A stretch of DNA of 36,603 bases from an uncultured Mycobacteriales bacterium (GTDB taxonomy: Bacteria; Actinomycetota; Actinomycetes; Mycobacteriales; CADCTP01): the NCBI GenBank assembly GCA_902805565.1, contig CADCTP010000275.1, positions 1 through 36,603 on the forward strand, read 5' to 3'. Under the pieces are notes generated by a model, which did not search any database, was not told the DNA's origin, and worked only from the letters and a program-made list of their open reading frames with translations. Positions 26,282 to 36,603 of the stretch are shown in pieces (position 1 is the first letter of the stretch; each line of letters starts with the position of its first letter). Made by a program: the position numbers and the translations under genes.

Positions 26282-27211
26282 ATGATGAAGGCACTGGTCC
26301 ACCACCGAGCCGGCCAGCACATGCTGCGCCTGGACAGCGCACCGGCGCCCCGGCCCGGCCCGTCGCAGGCGCTCATCGAGGTCGTCGCGTTCTCCTTCAA
26401 CTTCGGGGAGGTCGCCTTCCGGACGCCGGACCTGCCGGACGGCACGATCCCCGGATGGGACGCGGCGGGCATCGTGGTCGCCCCGGCCGCCGACGGCTCG
26501 GGCCCGGCGGCCGGAGCGCGCGTGGTCACCTTCGGCTGGTCCGGCGCGTGGGCGGAGCTCCGCGCGGTCGACACCGATGAGCTCGCGGTCGTACCGGCCG
26601 GGGTGGACCTCGGATCCACGGCGGCGCTGCCGGTCGCCGGCATCACCGCGCTGCAAGCCGTCCGGCGGCTCGGCTCCCTGCTGGGCCGGCGTGTGCTGGT
26701 GACCGGGGCGTCCGGCGGGGTCGGCAGGTACGCCGTGCAGCTCGCGCACCTGGCCGGGGCGGAGGTCGTGGCCTCCGTCGGCTCGCCGGAGCGCGGCGAG
26801 GGCCTGCTCGAGCTCGGCGCGGCGGAGGTCGTCATCGGCCCGCAGGCCATGACGGGGCGGGTCGACGGCGTGGTGGACAACGTCGGCGGCCAGCAGTTGG
26901 CGGACGCGTACCAGCGGCTCTCGTCCGGCGGTGTCGTCGCGGCGGTGGGCATGGCGTCCAAGGAGCCGACCACGATCGACTTCGAGGAGGCCCGGATCGG
27001 CCACGATCGCGGGCGGATCGAGACGTTCAACATCTCCGTGCCGCTCGGCGGCGACCTGCAGTACCTCGTCCGCCTCGTGGAGCAGGGGCGGCTGGAGGTC
27101 CCCGTCGGCTGGCGGGGCGACTGGCACTCCTACGAGGAAGCCGTCGCCCGGCTACTGAACCGGCAGGTCCGCGGAAAGGCCGTCCTCGACGTCCAGGGCG
27201 GCGCCTCCTGA
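26282..27211 (+). CDS. Zinc-free MDR quinone oxidoreductase/enoyl reductase-like
   Basis: ALIEVVAFSFNFGEVAFRTPD, IPGWDAAGIVVAPAADG, RRVLVTGASGGVGRYAVQLAHLAGAEVVA. Confidence 0.85.
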   Translation: MMKALVHHRAGQHMLRLDSAPAPRPGPSQALIEVVAFSFNFGEVAFRTPDLPDGTIPGWDAAGIVVAPAADGSGPAAGARVVTFGWSGAWAELRAVDTDELAVVPAGVDLGSTAALPVAGITALQAVRRLGSLLGRRVLVTGASGGVGRYAVQLAHLAGAEVVASVGSPERGEGLLELGAAEVVIGPQAMTGRVDGVVDNVGGQQLADAYQRLSSGGVVAAVGMASKEPTTIDFEEARIGHDRGRIETFNISVPLGGDLQYLVRLVEQGRLEVPVGWRGDWHSYEEAVARLLNRQVRGKAVLDVQGGAS

Positions 27212-27248
27212 ATTCTTTCCCGTAGCTCGGGGCAATTGTTCCTCATCG

Positions 27249-27295
27249 ATTCCTGTTCGATGACCGGGCAGTGAGTTGCACGGCTCTACCTTTCG
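27249..27295 (+). promoter_or_regulatory. Promoter-like repeat, diverged copy 3 (upstream of NCS1 permease)
   Basis: attcctgttcgatgaccgggcagtgagttgcacggctctacc, sharing cgatgaccgg, tgc..cggct with copy 2, about 68 bp upstream of the GTG at 27363. Confidence 0.4.
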
Positions 27296-27362
27296 CCGCA
27301 GACCTGCCCGCGGACCTCGTGGGCGCCGTCGCAGAATCCACAGAGGTACGCGGAGGCAGGCT

Positions 27363-28799
27363 GTGACCACTTCCCGGGAAGAGACGACGCCGAAAAGTCC
27401 GGCAACGGCGGTGCCGGTCGATGCGTTCGGGCGCGTCGAGGCCCGCGGCATCGAATTCGTACCGGCGGCCGAGCGCGGCGGAAATCCCCGCGAGCTGTTC
27501 GCCGTCTGGGCCGCGTCCAACATCGCCTACATCTACGTCGTCCTCGGCGGGACCCTGCTCCTGCTCGGGCTGTCGCTGTGGCAGGCGCTCGCCGTCGTGG
27601 TGGTGGGCAACGCCTTCTGGCTCGGCGTCGGCCTGCTCGCGGTCAGCGGCCCGGCCGCGGGCACGCCGGGCGTCGTGGTCATGCGCTCCATGTTCGGCAT
27701 CCGCGGCAACCGCGTCTTCGGTGCCGGGCTGAGCTGGACGATCGCCATCTCCTACGAGGCCATCAACCTCTCGTTCGGCTCCCTCGCCGGTTTCGCACTG
27801 GCCGAGCACCTGGGCGCATCGCTCACGACACCGACGAAACTGCTGATCCTCGGCGTGATCGCGACGCTCACCTTCACGATCAGCATCTACGGGCACGCGA
27901 CGATCGTGCGGCTCAGCCCGATCTTCACCGCCGTCCTGGTGCTCTGCTGCGTGCTGCTCGGCGCCTTCGTCTTCGGTCACGCCGACGCCGGCTACGTGCC
28001 TGCGCAGCCGCTCTCGGGCGCGCCGATGTGGTCGGCGGTGCTGGTCGGGGTGGCGATCGTCGCCTCGGCCCCGCTGTCCTGGACGGTGGGTGCGGACTAT
28101 GCGCGCTACCTGCCCGAGGGAACCTCGCCGAAGGCCGTGCTCGCCTGGACGGCGCTGGGCGGCTTCGTGCCGGCGGTCGCGCTGGGCGTCATCGGCGTCG
28201 CCGCCGGCACCAGCGTGGACATGACCGATCCGCAGACCTCGCTGGGCGAGATCCTGCCCGGCTGGTTCTACCCGGTCTTCCTGGCCGTGATCGTGGCGGG
28301 CTCGATCACCACCAACGTCCTCACCACCTACTCCTCGGGGCTGTGCCTGCAGGCCATCGGCGTCAGGCTGCGCCGCTCCCGGTCGGTGCTCATCGACGGC
28401 GTCATCGGCGGCGCGATCACCTACTACGCCCTGTTCGTCGCCGACGACTTCCTCGCCACCCTCAGCCGCTACCTCGAGCTCACGGTCGCGGTGCTGGGCC
28501 CGCTGGTCGCCGTCTACGCGACCGACATCGTGTTGCGGCGCAACCGGTACGACGGTCCGGCGCTGACCGACGAGTCGCCGTCGAGCCCGCACTGGTACAC
28601 CTCGGGTTTCGGGCTTCCCGGGATCGCGGCGCTGCTGCTCGGCGTCGTGTCGGCGGGGCTCTGCGTCAGCACCACCTCGTGGCAGGGGCCGGTCGCGGCG
28701 GCGCTCGGGGGCGCGGACCTGTCGGTGCTGGTCGGCCCGGCGGTGGCCGCGATCGTGTACACGGTGCTGGTCCGGGCGACCTCGCGCGCACCCCGCTGA
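27363..28799 (+). CDS. NCS1 family (purine-cytosine permease-like) transporter
   Basis: ARGIEFVPAAERGGNPRELFAVWAASNIAYIYVVLGGTLLLLGLSLWQALAVVVVGNAFWLGVGLLAVSGPAAGTPGVVVMRSMFGIRGN; about 12 hydrophobic segments. Confidence 0.88.
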   Translation: MTTSREETTPKSPATAVPVDAFGRVEARGIEFVPAAERGGNPRELFAVWAASNIAYIYVVLGGTLLLLGLSLWQALAVVVVGNAFWLGVGLLAVSGPAAGTPGVVVMRSMFGIRGNRVFGAGLSWTIAISYEAINLSFGSLAGFALAEHLGASLTTPTKLLILGVIATLTFTISIYGHATIVRLSPIFTAVLVLCCVLLGAFVFGHADAGYVPAQPLSGAPMWSAVLVGVAIVASAPLSWTVGADYARYLPEGTSPKAVLAWTALGGFVPAVALGVIGVAAGTSVDMTDPQTSLGEILPGWFYPVFLAVIVAGSITTNVLTTYSSGLCLQAIGVRLRRSRSVLIDGVIGGAITYYALFVADDFLATLSRYLELTVAVLGPLVAVYATDIVLRRNRYDGPALTDESPSSPHWYTSGFGLPGIAALLLGVVSAGLCVSTTSWQGPVAAALGGADLSVLVGPAVAAIVYTVLVRATSRAPR

Positions 28800-28816
28800 G
28801 CCGGGTCCGTTGCGGT

Positions 28817-28850
28817 GACCCGGTGCGGGCTCCGGCCGGGATCCCGGGTC
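28817..28850. terminator. Possible hairpin terminator between NCS1 and PKS genes
   Basis: GACCCGG...CCGGGTC 7-bp arms within a GC-rich palindromic stretch. Confidence 0.35.
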
Positions 28851-28982
28851 CCGTCCCGGTGTCGTGGCCGCCGCACCGGGGCCCGAACCCGCCCGCACGA
28901 CGACCAAGGGAATGCCGGACTCATCGGTCCGCCATCGCCCGCCCATCGGGTCGGCATTTCCTCTCCAATAAGGAATTACCGA

Positions 28983-31900
28983 GTGGTGACCATGGCCACT
29001 GGATATCACCGGTGGTACCGGGTTAGCTTTCCGGACGTGTCGACGATCGGTGAACGTCAGACCACCATTGCTGTTATCGGAATTTCCTGCCGGCTGCCCG
29101 GCGCGGGGAATCCGGTCGAATTCTGGGAGCTGCTGCGGCGGGGGGGCAGCGCGGTACGGGAGATGCCGCCGGAGCGGAGCGGGTCCGGTGGCGCCCGCTG
29201 GGGCGCGTACCTCGACGGGGTCGACGGCTTCGACGCGGGCTTCTTCGGGATCTCGCCGCGGGAGGCCGGCGTCATGGACCCGCAGCAGCGGCTGGCCCTC
29301 GAGCTCGTCTGGGAGGCGCTGGAGGACGCGGCGATCGTCCCCGCGACGCTGACCGGCAGCCCGACGGCCGTGTACGTGGGCGCGCACCGCGACGACTACG
29401 CGGCCCTGACCTACCAGCGCGGCGCCGAGGCGATCACCCAGCACACCTTCACCGGCGTGAACCGGGGCGTCATCGCCAACCGGGTCTCGCACGGCCTCGG
29501 TCTGCGCGGCCCGAGCCTGACCGTCGACTCGGCGCAGTCGTCCGCCCTCGTCGCCGTCCACCTGGCCTGCGACGAGCTGCGGTCCGGCCGCTCGACCCTG
29601 GCCGTCGCGGCCGGGATCAACCTCAACCTGCTCGCCGAGGCGGCCGTGACGGCCGAGCGTTTCGGCGGGCTGTCGCCGGACGGCACGGCGTACGTCCTCG
29701 ACGCCCGCGCCAACGGCTTCGTCCGGGGCGAGGGCGGCGGCGTCGTCATCCTGAAGCCCCTCGACCGCGCGCTGGCCGACGGTGACCACGTCTACGGCGT
29801 GATCCGCGGCGGCGCGGTCAACAACGACGGCCCGGCGGACGGGCTCACCATCCCCAGCGCCGCCGCGCAGGAGCAGGTGCTCCGCGCCGCCTGGGCCGCG
29901 GCGGGGATCGAGCCGTCGCTCGCCCAGTACGTGGAGCTGCACGGCACCGGCACGCCCATCGGTGACCCGGTCGAGGCCGCCGCCCTGGGCGCGGCCCTGG
30001 GCTCCGCCCGTGCCTTCCCGCTGCGGGTGGGCTCGGTGAAGACCAACGTCGGGCACCTGGAGGGCGCCGCCGGAGTGGTGGGCCTGCTCAAGGTCCTGCT
30101 CAGCCTGCACCACCGCGAGCTCCCGCCGAGCCTGAACTTCGCCACGCCGCACCCGGAGATCCCGCTGGACCGGCTGGGCCTGGCCGTCCAGCGCTCCCTC
30201 ACGCCCTGGCCCGACCCCGCCCGCCCCCTGGTCGCGGGTGTCAGCTCCTTCGGCATCGGCGGCACCAACTGCCACCTCGTCCTCACCGAGTCCCCGGCCA
30301 CGCCGCGCACCCCGTCCACCGGCACGCCGCCGCCGATCCCCTGGATCCTCTCGGCCCGCACCCGGACAGCCCTGTCCGCGCAGGCCGCCGCGCTCCGCTC
30401 CGCCGACGGCGGGCCGGCGGACGTCGGATGGTCGCTGGCCACCGGGCGGACCCGGTTCGCGCACCGCGCGGTGGTGGTCGCCGCCGACGGTGCCGGCCTG
30501 CGCGCCGGCCTGGACGCCGTCGCCGACGGCGTTCCCGCGCCCGGGACCGTGACCGGGTCGGTGGCGCCGGGCGCGCTGGCGTTCCTGTTCGCCGGCCAGG
30601 GCGCACAGCGCACCGGGATGGGGGCCGGGCTGTACGAGCGGTACCCGGTGTTCGCCGGCGCCTTCGACGCGGTCTGCGCCGAGTTCGACCGCCTGCTGCC
30701 CGGCTCGCTCCGCGACGTGATCACCAGCGGCGTCGACCTCGACCGGACCGGCTGGACCCAGCCCGCCCTCTTCGCCCTGGAAGTGGCGCTGTTCCGGCTC
30801 GTCGAGTCGTGGGGCCTGCGGCCGGACCGCCTGGCCGGCCACTCGATCGGTGAACTGGCCGCCGCCCACTGCGCGGACGTCCTGGACCTGCCGGACGCCT
30901 GCGCCCTGGTCGCCGCGCGGGCCCGGCTGATGGAGGCGCTGCCGTCCGGGGGCACGATGCTCGCGGTCCGGGCCGCGGCGGAGGACGTGCTGCCGCTGCT
31001 CGGGACGGGTCTCGGGCTCGCGGCGGTCAACGGCCCCGCGTCCGTGGTCGTCTCCGGCGCGGCCGGCCCGGTGCAGGAGTTCGCGGCCGAGGCGGGCCGC
31101 CGGGGCTGGAAGACCCGCCCGCTGACGGTCAGCCACGCTTTCCACTCCTCCCTCATGGAACCGATGCTGGCGGAGTTCGGCCGGGTCGCGGAGCGCCTGA
31201 CGTACCGCCTCCCGTCCGTGCCGATCGTCTCGACCGTGACCGGCCGGGAGGAGACCGACCTCTGGCGCTCGCCCCGCTACTGGACCGACCAGATCCGGCT
31301 GCCGGTCCGCTTCCTCGACGCCGTCCGCACCCTCGAGGCCGCCGGCACCACCGCCTTCCTGGAGATCGGCCCGGACGCCGTCTGCGCCGCCCTCGCCGCC
31401 GACTCGCTGCGCGCCCCCGGGGACAGCCTGACCGTGCCGCTGCTGCGCGCGTCCCGCCCCGAGCCGGAGACCGTCCTGACCGCCGTCGCCGCCGCGTACG
31501 TCCGAGGCGTGCACGTCGACTGGGCCGCCCTCTTCACCGACCCGGTCACGGTCCCGCTCCCCACCTACCCGTTCGAGCGCACCCGCCACTGGCTGCCCGG
31601 CGCGTCCGCCACCCCCGCCGTCCCAACCGAGCAGTCCGCCGTCCCCGCCGAGGAGCCCGCCATCTCCGCGGAGCAGGCGGCCCGCCCGGCGCAGGAGCCC
31701 GCCCCCGCCCGCCGGCCGGTGCGTGCGGTGGACGAGCTGGTGCTGGCCGAGGTGGCCGCGGTGCTGGAGTACGCGCCCGGTCAGCCGGTCGAGACCGGCC
31801 TGCCGTTCAGGGAGCTCGGGTTCGACTCGCTGATGTCGGTCGAGCTGCGCAACCGGCTCGACCGGGCCACCGGGCTCAGCCTGCCCAGCGGGCTGCTGTT

Positions 31901-34900
31901 CGACCACCCGACCCCGGCCGAGCTGATCGGGCACCTCACCGCCGAGCTGGCGGGGGAGCCCGAGGACCCCGAGGACCTCCCGCAGCGGCGGGCCGCGGCC
32001 GAGGACGGCGAGCCGATCGCGATCGTCGGGATGGCCTGCCGGTACCCCGGTGGGGTCGGCTCACCCGAGGATCTCTGGCGGCTGGTGGCCGAGGGCCGCG
32101 ACGCCACCTCCGACGTCCCGTCCGACCGGGGCTGGGATGTGGACCTGGCCGTGTCCCGAGGCGGGTTCCTGCACGACGCGGGCCTGTTCGACGCGGCATT
32201 CTTCGGGATCTCGCCCCGCGAGGCCCTGGCCATGGACCCGCAGCAGCGCGTGCTGCTGGAGCTGGCGTGGGAGGCGGTCGAGCGCGCCGGCCTCGATCCG
32301 CGCGTGCTGCGGGGCACCGGGACCGGGGTGTACGTCGGCGCCACCACGCTCGACTACGGCCCCCGGATGCACGAGGCTCCGGCCGAGGTCGAGGGACAGG
32401 TCCTGACCGGCACCACCAGCAGCTTGATGTCCGGCCGGATCGCCTACCAGCTCGGCCTCAACGGCCCCGCCGTCACGATCGACACCGCCTGCTCGTCGTC
32501 CCTGGTGGCGCTGCACCTGGCCGTCCGCTCGCTCCGTTCCGGCGAGACGGAGCTGGCGCTGGCCGGCGGCGCGACCGTGATGTCCGGTCCGGGGATGCTC
32601 GTGGAGTTCGCCCGCCAGGGCGGCCTCGCCCCCGACGGCCGCTGCCGGCCGTTCGCCGCCGCCGCGGACGGCACGGCCTGGGCGGAGGGCGCCGGTCTGC
32701 TGCTCCTGGAGCGCCTCTCGGACGCCCGGCGCAACGGCCACCGCGTACTGGCCGTGATCCGGGGCTCCGCGATCAACCAGGACGGCGCGTCCAACGGCCT
32801 CACCGCCCCGAACGGCCTGGCCCAGCGCCGCGTCATCCGCGACGCGCTGGCCGACGCCCGCCTGGCCCCCGCCGACGTCGACGCGGTGGAGGCGCACGGC
32901 ACCGGCACCCGCCTGGGCGACCCGATCGAAGCGGACGCGATCATCGCCACCTACGGCCGCGACCGCGCCGGCCGCCCGCCCCTCGAGCTGGGCTCCCTCA
33001 AGTCGAACGTGGGCCACGCCCAGGCCGCCGCCGGTGTGGGCGGCGTCATCAAGCTGGTCCAGGCCCTGCACGCCGAGACCCTCCCGAAGACCCTCCACGT
33101 CGACGCCCCCACGCCCCACGTCGACTGGTCCGCCGGAACCGTCCGCCTCCTCACCACCGCCCGGCCCTGGCCCGCCTCCGACACCCCCCGTCGCGCCGCC
33201 GTCTCCTCCTTCGGCATCAGCGGCACCAACGCGCACCTCGTCCTGGAGGAACCTCCCGCCACCGGGACCGACACCGCTCCGCTGCCGCCGGCCGGCGGCG
33301 GCTCGCCCACCCGCCCGGTGCCCTGGGTCGTCTCGGCGCGGGACGACGCGGCGCTGCGGGCGCAGGCCGCCCGGCTGCGGGAGGCGGCCGGCGGGCTGGC
33401 CGTGGACGGTGTCGGCCTCGCGCTCGCGAGCGGGCGGACGCTGTTCCAGGAGCGGGCGGTCGTCGTCGGCCACGGCCCGGAGGAACTGCTCGCCGGGCTG
33501 GACGCGCTCGCCCAGGGCGGCGGCGCGCTGCGGGGCAGCGCCCGGGCGGGGAGGACGGCGTTCCTCTTCACCGGGCAGGGGGCGCAGCGGCTCGGGATGG
33601 GACAGGAGCTGTACGCGGCGTACCCGGTGTTCGCCGAGGCGCTGGACGAGGTGGCGGCGCTGCTGGACGCGCAGCTGGAACGGCCGCTGCTCGACGTCGT
33701 CCTCGGCGACGACGCCGGGGCGCTGGACCGTACCGGCGCGGCCCAGCCCGCGCTGTTCGCGATCGAGGTGGCGCTCGCCCGGCTGCTGGCGTCGCACGGG
33801 CTCGTGCCGGACCTGGTCGCCGGGCACTCGGTGGGCGAGTACGCGGCCGCCCACGTCGCCGGGGTGATGTCGATCGAGGACGCGGCGCGGCTGGTCGCGG
33901 CCCGGGGACGGCTGATGCAGGGCGCGCCGTCCGGCGGAGCCATGGCCGCGATCCAGGCGACCGCGGACGAGGTGGTCACCGACGGGCGTACGACCGTGCT
34001 GGCCGCGGTGAACGCGGCGGACTCGGTGGTCGTCGCGGGCGACGCCGACGCCGTCCGGGCGCTCGCGGAGGAGTGGCGGGGGCGCGGGCGCCGGGTGAAG
34101 GAGCTGCGGGTCAGCCATGCCTTCCACTCGCCGCACATGGACGGGATCCTGTCGGAGTTCCAGCGGGTCGCCGGGTCCGTGGCCCTCCGCGAGCCGTCGA
34201 TCCCGCTGGTCTCGACGCTGACCGGGGCACTCGCCGCTCCCGGCGAGCTGACCGATCCGTCCTACTGGGCGCGGCAGATCCGGGGGACCGTCCGGTTCGC
34301 GGACGCGGTGGCGGCGCTGACCGTCCAGGGGGCGGTCCGGTTCGTGGAGGTCGGCCCCGACGCCGTGCTGAGCGCGGTCGTGCCCGGAGCGCTCCCGCTG
34401 CTCCGCGCCGGGCGTCCCGAGGCCGAGAGCCTGGTGACGGCCCTGTCCGCCGCGCTGGTCGACGGCGCTCCGGTCGACCTGGCCCCGTTCTTCCCCGGCG
34501 CGGTCCCGGCCGACCTCCCGACCTACGCCTTCCAGCGCGAGCACTTCTGGCTGCGCCCCGCCGAACGCGCCGACGCGCCCGGCCTCGGCCAGGAGACCGG
34601 CGCCCACCCGTTCCTCGCCGCGACGGTCACGCTGGCCGACCGCGACGAGCACGTCCTCACCGGCCGGATCAGCCGCTCCGCCTGGCCGTGGCTGGCCGAC
34701 CACACCGTGGCCGGCACCGTGCTCCTGCCGGGCACGGCCTTCCTCGACCTCGCCGTGGCCGCCGCCGAGCGCACGGCCACCGGCACGCCGGCCGACCTCA
34801 CCCTGGAAGCCCCCCTTCCCCTCCCGGCGGACGGCTCCGTGCCCGTCCAGGTCGCGATCTCCGCCCCCGACGACACCGGAGCCCGCCGCCTCACGCTGCA

Positions 34901-36603
34901 CAGCCGCACCGGCGACGACTGGACCCGGCACGCCTCCGGCACCCTGACCCCCTCCGTCCCCGTCCCCGACGACGACCTGCGCTCCTGGCCCCCCGCCGGA
35001 GCGGTCGCCGAACCCATCGACGACCTCTACGACCGCCTGGCCGCCCTCGGCTACGACTACGGCCCCGCGTTCCAGGGCGTCCGCGCCCTCTGGCGCCGCG
35101 CCGACACCGTGTTCGCGGAGGTCGCCCTCACCGGCGACGCGGGCCCCTTCGGCCTGCACCCCGCCCTCCTGGACGCCGTCCTCCACCCGGTCGTCCTGAA
35201 CCTGGCCCAGGACGGCCGGGTCTGGCTCCCCTTCACCTGGACGGACGTCCAGCTCCTGCGTCCGGGCGCCGCCACGGCCCGCGTCCGGATCACCCCCAAC
35301 GGCTCCGGGGACGTCGCCCTCCTGCTGGCCGACGACACCGGCGCCCCCGTCGCCTCCGTCGGCTCCCTGGTCCTCCGGCCCGCCGCCGCGCCGACCCCGG
35401 CCGGTTCGCTGCTCTCCCTCGGCTGGCAGCCCGTCGAGCCGACCGCTCCCGATCACGCGCCCGATCACGCCCCCGACCACGTCACCGTCGAACTGGACGC
35501 CGCGGACCCGCACCAGAACGCCCACCGCGCCCTCGCCGCCATCCGCGACCACCCGGACACCGACCCCCGCCCCCTGGTCCTGGTGACCAGGGGCGCCGTC
35601 GCGGTCACCCCCGGCGCCCCCGTCCCGGGCCTCGACCAGGCCACGGCCTGGGGCCTGGCCCGCACCGCCCAGTCCGAGTACCCCGGCCGCGTCGTCGTCG
35701 CCGACGTCGAGTCCACCGACGACATCCCCCGTGCCGTCTCCACCGGCGAACCCCAGGTCGCCGTCCGCTCCGGTCGCGCGTACGCCCCCCGGCTCCAGGC
35801 CGGTCCGGCCGGCGGCGCCGCGCCGGACGATGCCGGGGCGGCACCGTTCGGCCCGGACGGCACCGTGCTCATCACCGGGGGGACCGGCGGGCTCGGGCGA
35901 ATCTTCGCGCGCCACCTCGCCGTCCGGTACGGCGTCCGGGACCTGCTGCTGGTCAGCCGGCGCGGGACGGACGCGCCCGGTGCGGCGGAGCTGGTGGCGG
36001 AGCTGGCCGCGCTCGGTGCCCGGCCGGTGGTCCGGGCCGTCGACATCGGTGACGCCGAGGCCGTCCGGGAGCTGCTCGCCGGGATCCCCGCGGACCGGCC
36101 GCTGAGCGCGGTGCTGCACGCGGCGGGCATCGTCCTGGACGGGACTCTCGCGTCGCTCGAACCCGAGGTGATCGACCGGGTGCTGTGGCCCAAGGTCGAC
36201 GCGGCGCGGATCCTGCACGAGCTGACCCTCGGGTCGCAGCTCAGGGCGTTCGTGCTGTTCTCCTCGATCACGGGGTTGACCGGGCCGGCCGGCCAGGCCG
36301 CCTACGCCGCCGCCAACACGTACCTCGACGCGCTGGCGCTGCACCGGGCCGGGCTCGGGCTGCCCGCCACCTCGCTGGCCTGGGGACTCTGGGCGGACGG
36401 GATGGGTGAGGCGCTCGGCGAGGCGGACGTGGCCCGCTGGCGCAGGTCCGGATTCCTCCCGCTGACCGCCGAGGAGGGGCTGCGGCTGTTCGACGCCGCG
36501 CTGGCGGACGGCGGGCCGGTGCTCGCACCCGTGGCGATGGACCGGCCCGCGCTGCGCGCCCTGGGCGCGGACGTCCCGGCCGTGCTGCGCGGGCTCGTGC
36601 CCG
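28983..36603 (+). CDS. Type I modular polyketide synthase, KSQ-AT-ACP / KS-AT-DH-KR... (continues past window)
   Basis: One uninterrupted frame. Likely GTG 28983 (AAGGA 8 nt upstream), alternatives ATG 28992 or GTG 29037. KSQ ([16 protein letters not shown], Gln codon 29535), malonyl-type AT (HAFH, 31134-31145), ACP ([15 protein letters not shown]), KS ([16 protein letters not shown], Cys codon 32490), AT (HAFH, 34116-34127), DH ([17 protein letters not shown]), KR ([12 protein letters not shown]). Confidence 0.95.
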   Translation, partial: MVTMATGYHRWYRVSFPDVSTIGERQTTIAVIGISCRLPGAGNPVEFWELLRRGGSAVREMPPERSGSGGARWGAYLDGVDGFDAGFFGISPREAGVMDPQQRLALELVWEALEDAAIVPATLTGSPTAVYVGAHRDDYAALTYQRGAEAITQHTFTGVNRGVIANRVSHGLGLRGPSLTVDSAQSSALVAVHLACDELRSGRSTLAVAAGINLNLLAEAAVTAERFGGLSPDGTAYVLDARANGFVRGEGGGVVILKPLDRALADGDHVYGVIRGGAVNNDGPADGLTIPSAAAQEQVLRAAWAAAGIEPSLAQYVELHGTGTPIGDPVEAAALGAALGSARAFPLRVGSVKTNVGHLEGAAGVVGLLKVLLSLHHRELPPSLNFATPHPEIPLDRLGLAVQRSLTPWPDPARPLVAGVSSFGIGGTNCHLVLTESPATPRTPSTGTPPPIPWILSARTRTALSAQAAALRSADGGPADVGWSLATGRTRFAHRAVVVAADGAGLRAGLDAVADGVPAPGTVTGSVAPGALAFLFAGQGAQRTGMGAGLYERYPVFAGAFDAVCAEFDRLLPGSLRDVITSGVDLDRTGWTQPALFALEVALFRLVESWGLRPDRLAGHSIGELAAAHCADVLDLPDACALVAARARLMEALPSGGTMLAVRAAAEDVLPLLGTGLGLAAVNGPASVVVSGAAGPVQEFAAEAGRRGWKTRPLTVSHAFHSSLMEPMLAEFGRVAERLTYRLPSVPIVSTVTGREETDLWRSPRYWTDQIRLPVRFLDAVRTLEAAGTTAFLEIGPDAVCAALAADSLRAPGDSLTVPLLRASRPEPETVLTAVAAAYVRGVHVDWAALFTDPVTVPLPTYPFERTRHWLPGASATPAVPTEQSAVPAEEPAISAEQAARPAQEPAPARRPVRAVDELVLAEVAAVLEYAPGQPVETGLPFRELGFDSLMSVELRNRLDRATGLSLPSGLLFDHPTPAELIGHLTAELAGEPEDPEDLPQRRAAAEDGEPIAIVGMACRYPGGVGSPEDLWRLVAEGRDATSDVPSDRGWDVDLAVSRGGFLHDAGLFDAAFFGISPREALAMDPQQRVLLELAWEAVERAGLDPRVLRGTGTGVYVGATTLDYGPRMHEAPAEVEGQVLTGTTSSLMSGRIAYQLGLNGPAVTIDTACSSSLVALHLAVRSLRSGETELALAGGATVMSGPGMLVEFARQGGLAPDGRCRPFAAAADGTAWAEGAGLLLLERLSDARRNGHRVLAVIRGSAINQDGASNGLTAPNGLAQRRVIRDALADARLAPADVDAVEAHGTGTRLGDPIEADAIIATYGRDRAGRPPLELGSLKSNVGHAQAAAGVGGVIKLVQALHAETLPKTLHVDAPTPHVDWSAGTVRLLTTARPWPASDTPRRAAVSSFGISGTNAHLVLEEPPATGTDTAPLPPAGGGSPTRPVPWVVSARDDAALRAQAARLREAAGGLAVDGVGLALASGRTLFQERAVVVGHGPEELLAGLDALAQGGGALRGSARAGRTAFLFTGQGAQRLGMGQELYAAYPVFAEALDEVAALLDAQLERPLLDVVLGDDAGALDRTGAAQPALFAIEVALARLLASHGLVPDLVAGHSVGEYAAAHVAGVMSIEDAARLVAARGRLMQGAPSGGAMAAIQATADEVVTDGRTTVLAAVNAADSVVVAGDADAVRALAEEWRGRGRRVKELRVSHAFHSPHMDGILSEFQRVAGSVALREPSIPLVSTLTGALAAPGELTDPSYWARQIRGTVRFADAVAALTVQGAVRFVEVGPDAVLSAVVPGALPLLRAGRPEAESLVTALSAALVDGAPVDLAPFFPGAVPADLPTYAFQREHFWLRPAERADAPGLGQETGAHPFLAATVTLADRDEHVLTGRISRSAWPWLADHTVAGTVLLPGTAFLDLAVAAAERTATGTPADLTLEAPLPLPADGSVPVQVAISAPDDTGARRLTLHSRTGDDWTRHASGTLTPSVPVPDDDLRSWPPAGAVAEPIDDLYDRLAALGYDYGPAFQGVRALWRRADTVFAEVALTGDAGPFGLHPALLDAVLHPVVLNLAQDGRVWLPFTWTDVQLLRPGAATARVRITPNGSGDVALLLADDTGAPVASVGSLVLRPAAAPTPAGSLLSLGWQPVEPTAPDHAPDHAPDHVTVELDAADPHQNAHRALAAIRDHPDTDPRPLVLVTRGAVAVTPGAPVPGLDQATAWGLARTAQSEYPGRVVVADVESTDDIPRAVSTGEPQVAVRSGRAYAPRLQAGPAGGAAPDDAGAAPFGPDGTVLITGGTGGLGRIFARHLAVRYGVRDLLLVSRRGTDAPGAAELVAELAALGARPVVRAVDIGDAEAVRELLAGIPADRPLSAVLHAAGIVLDGTLASLEPEVIDRVLWPKVDAARILHELTLGSQLRAFVLFSSITGLTGPAGQAAYAAANTYLDALALHRAGLGLPATSLAWGLWADGMGEALGEADVARWRRSGFLPLTAEEGLRLFDAALADGGPVLAPVAMDRPALRALGADVPAVLRGLVP

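Noticed and set aside
28973-29020. Fourth copy of the promoter-like motif (attaccgagtggtgacc...gatatc)
   Set aside because: Overlaps the AAGGA ribosome-binding site and likely GTG/ATG start of the PKS, so resemblance is probably chance.
27243-31934. Very long minus-strand ORF (1563 aa)
   Set aside because: Antisense to NCS1 and PKS genes with clear domain motifs; low-complexity R/G/A/Q-rich translation typical of GC-rich mirror frames.
32061-36344. Long minus-strand ORF (1427 aa) and + strand ORF 32267..36052 (1261 aa)
   Set aside because: Out of frame with intact PKS domains (KS, AT, DH, KR all read in one + frame); compositional artefacts.
1-36603. tRNA or rRNA genes
   Set aside because: No tRNA cloverleaf/TTCGANNC-type or rRNA signature noticed by eye; tRNAscan would be needed to exclude.

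Overview
High-GC actinobacterial window, 36.6 kb, with four blocks. (1) About 0.1-5.5 kb: a polyol/sugar ABC uptake operon (solute-binding protein, two permeases, Zn-dependent polyol dehydrogenase) with a divergent SorC-type regulator. (2) About 7.36-11.32 kb: a tightly overlapping six-gene + strand operon of S-adenosylmethionine decarboxylase, a BpsA-like branched-polyamine aminopropyltransferase, a GNAT acetyltransferase, an HAD-IIIC/FkbH-like protein, a free-standing acyl carrier protein and an F420/NADP-type oxidoreductase. Joining aminopropyl-donor chemistry to an ACP/FkbH pair is, to my reading, the best candidate here for an undescribed pathway. (3) About 11.3-15.6 kb: an AlbA_2/Schlafen-like ATP-binding protein, a SAM hydrolase (DUF62), an MTH1187-like thiamine-binding protein, an ATP-grasp-like protein and a DUF1905 protein. 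(4) About 16.2-36.6 kb, running off the right edge: a type I modular polyketide cluster with FAD epoxidase/monooxygenase, epoxide-hydrolase-like protein, class III aminotransferase, two BBE-like FAD oxidases (one lacking both residues that normally anchor FAD), a SnoaL-like protein, MarR with an OYE-type ene-reductase, NmrA, an MDR reductase, an NCS1 permease, and a PKS starting KSQ-AT-ACP / KS-AT-DH-KR. The tailoring set resembles actinobacterial polyketide-alkaloid (coelimycin/cyclizidine-like) pathways. Several inverted repeats and a shared promoter-like repeat were found by eye. No searches were run; all family calls come from reading motifs.
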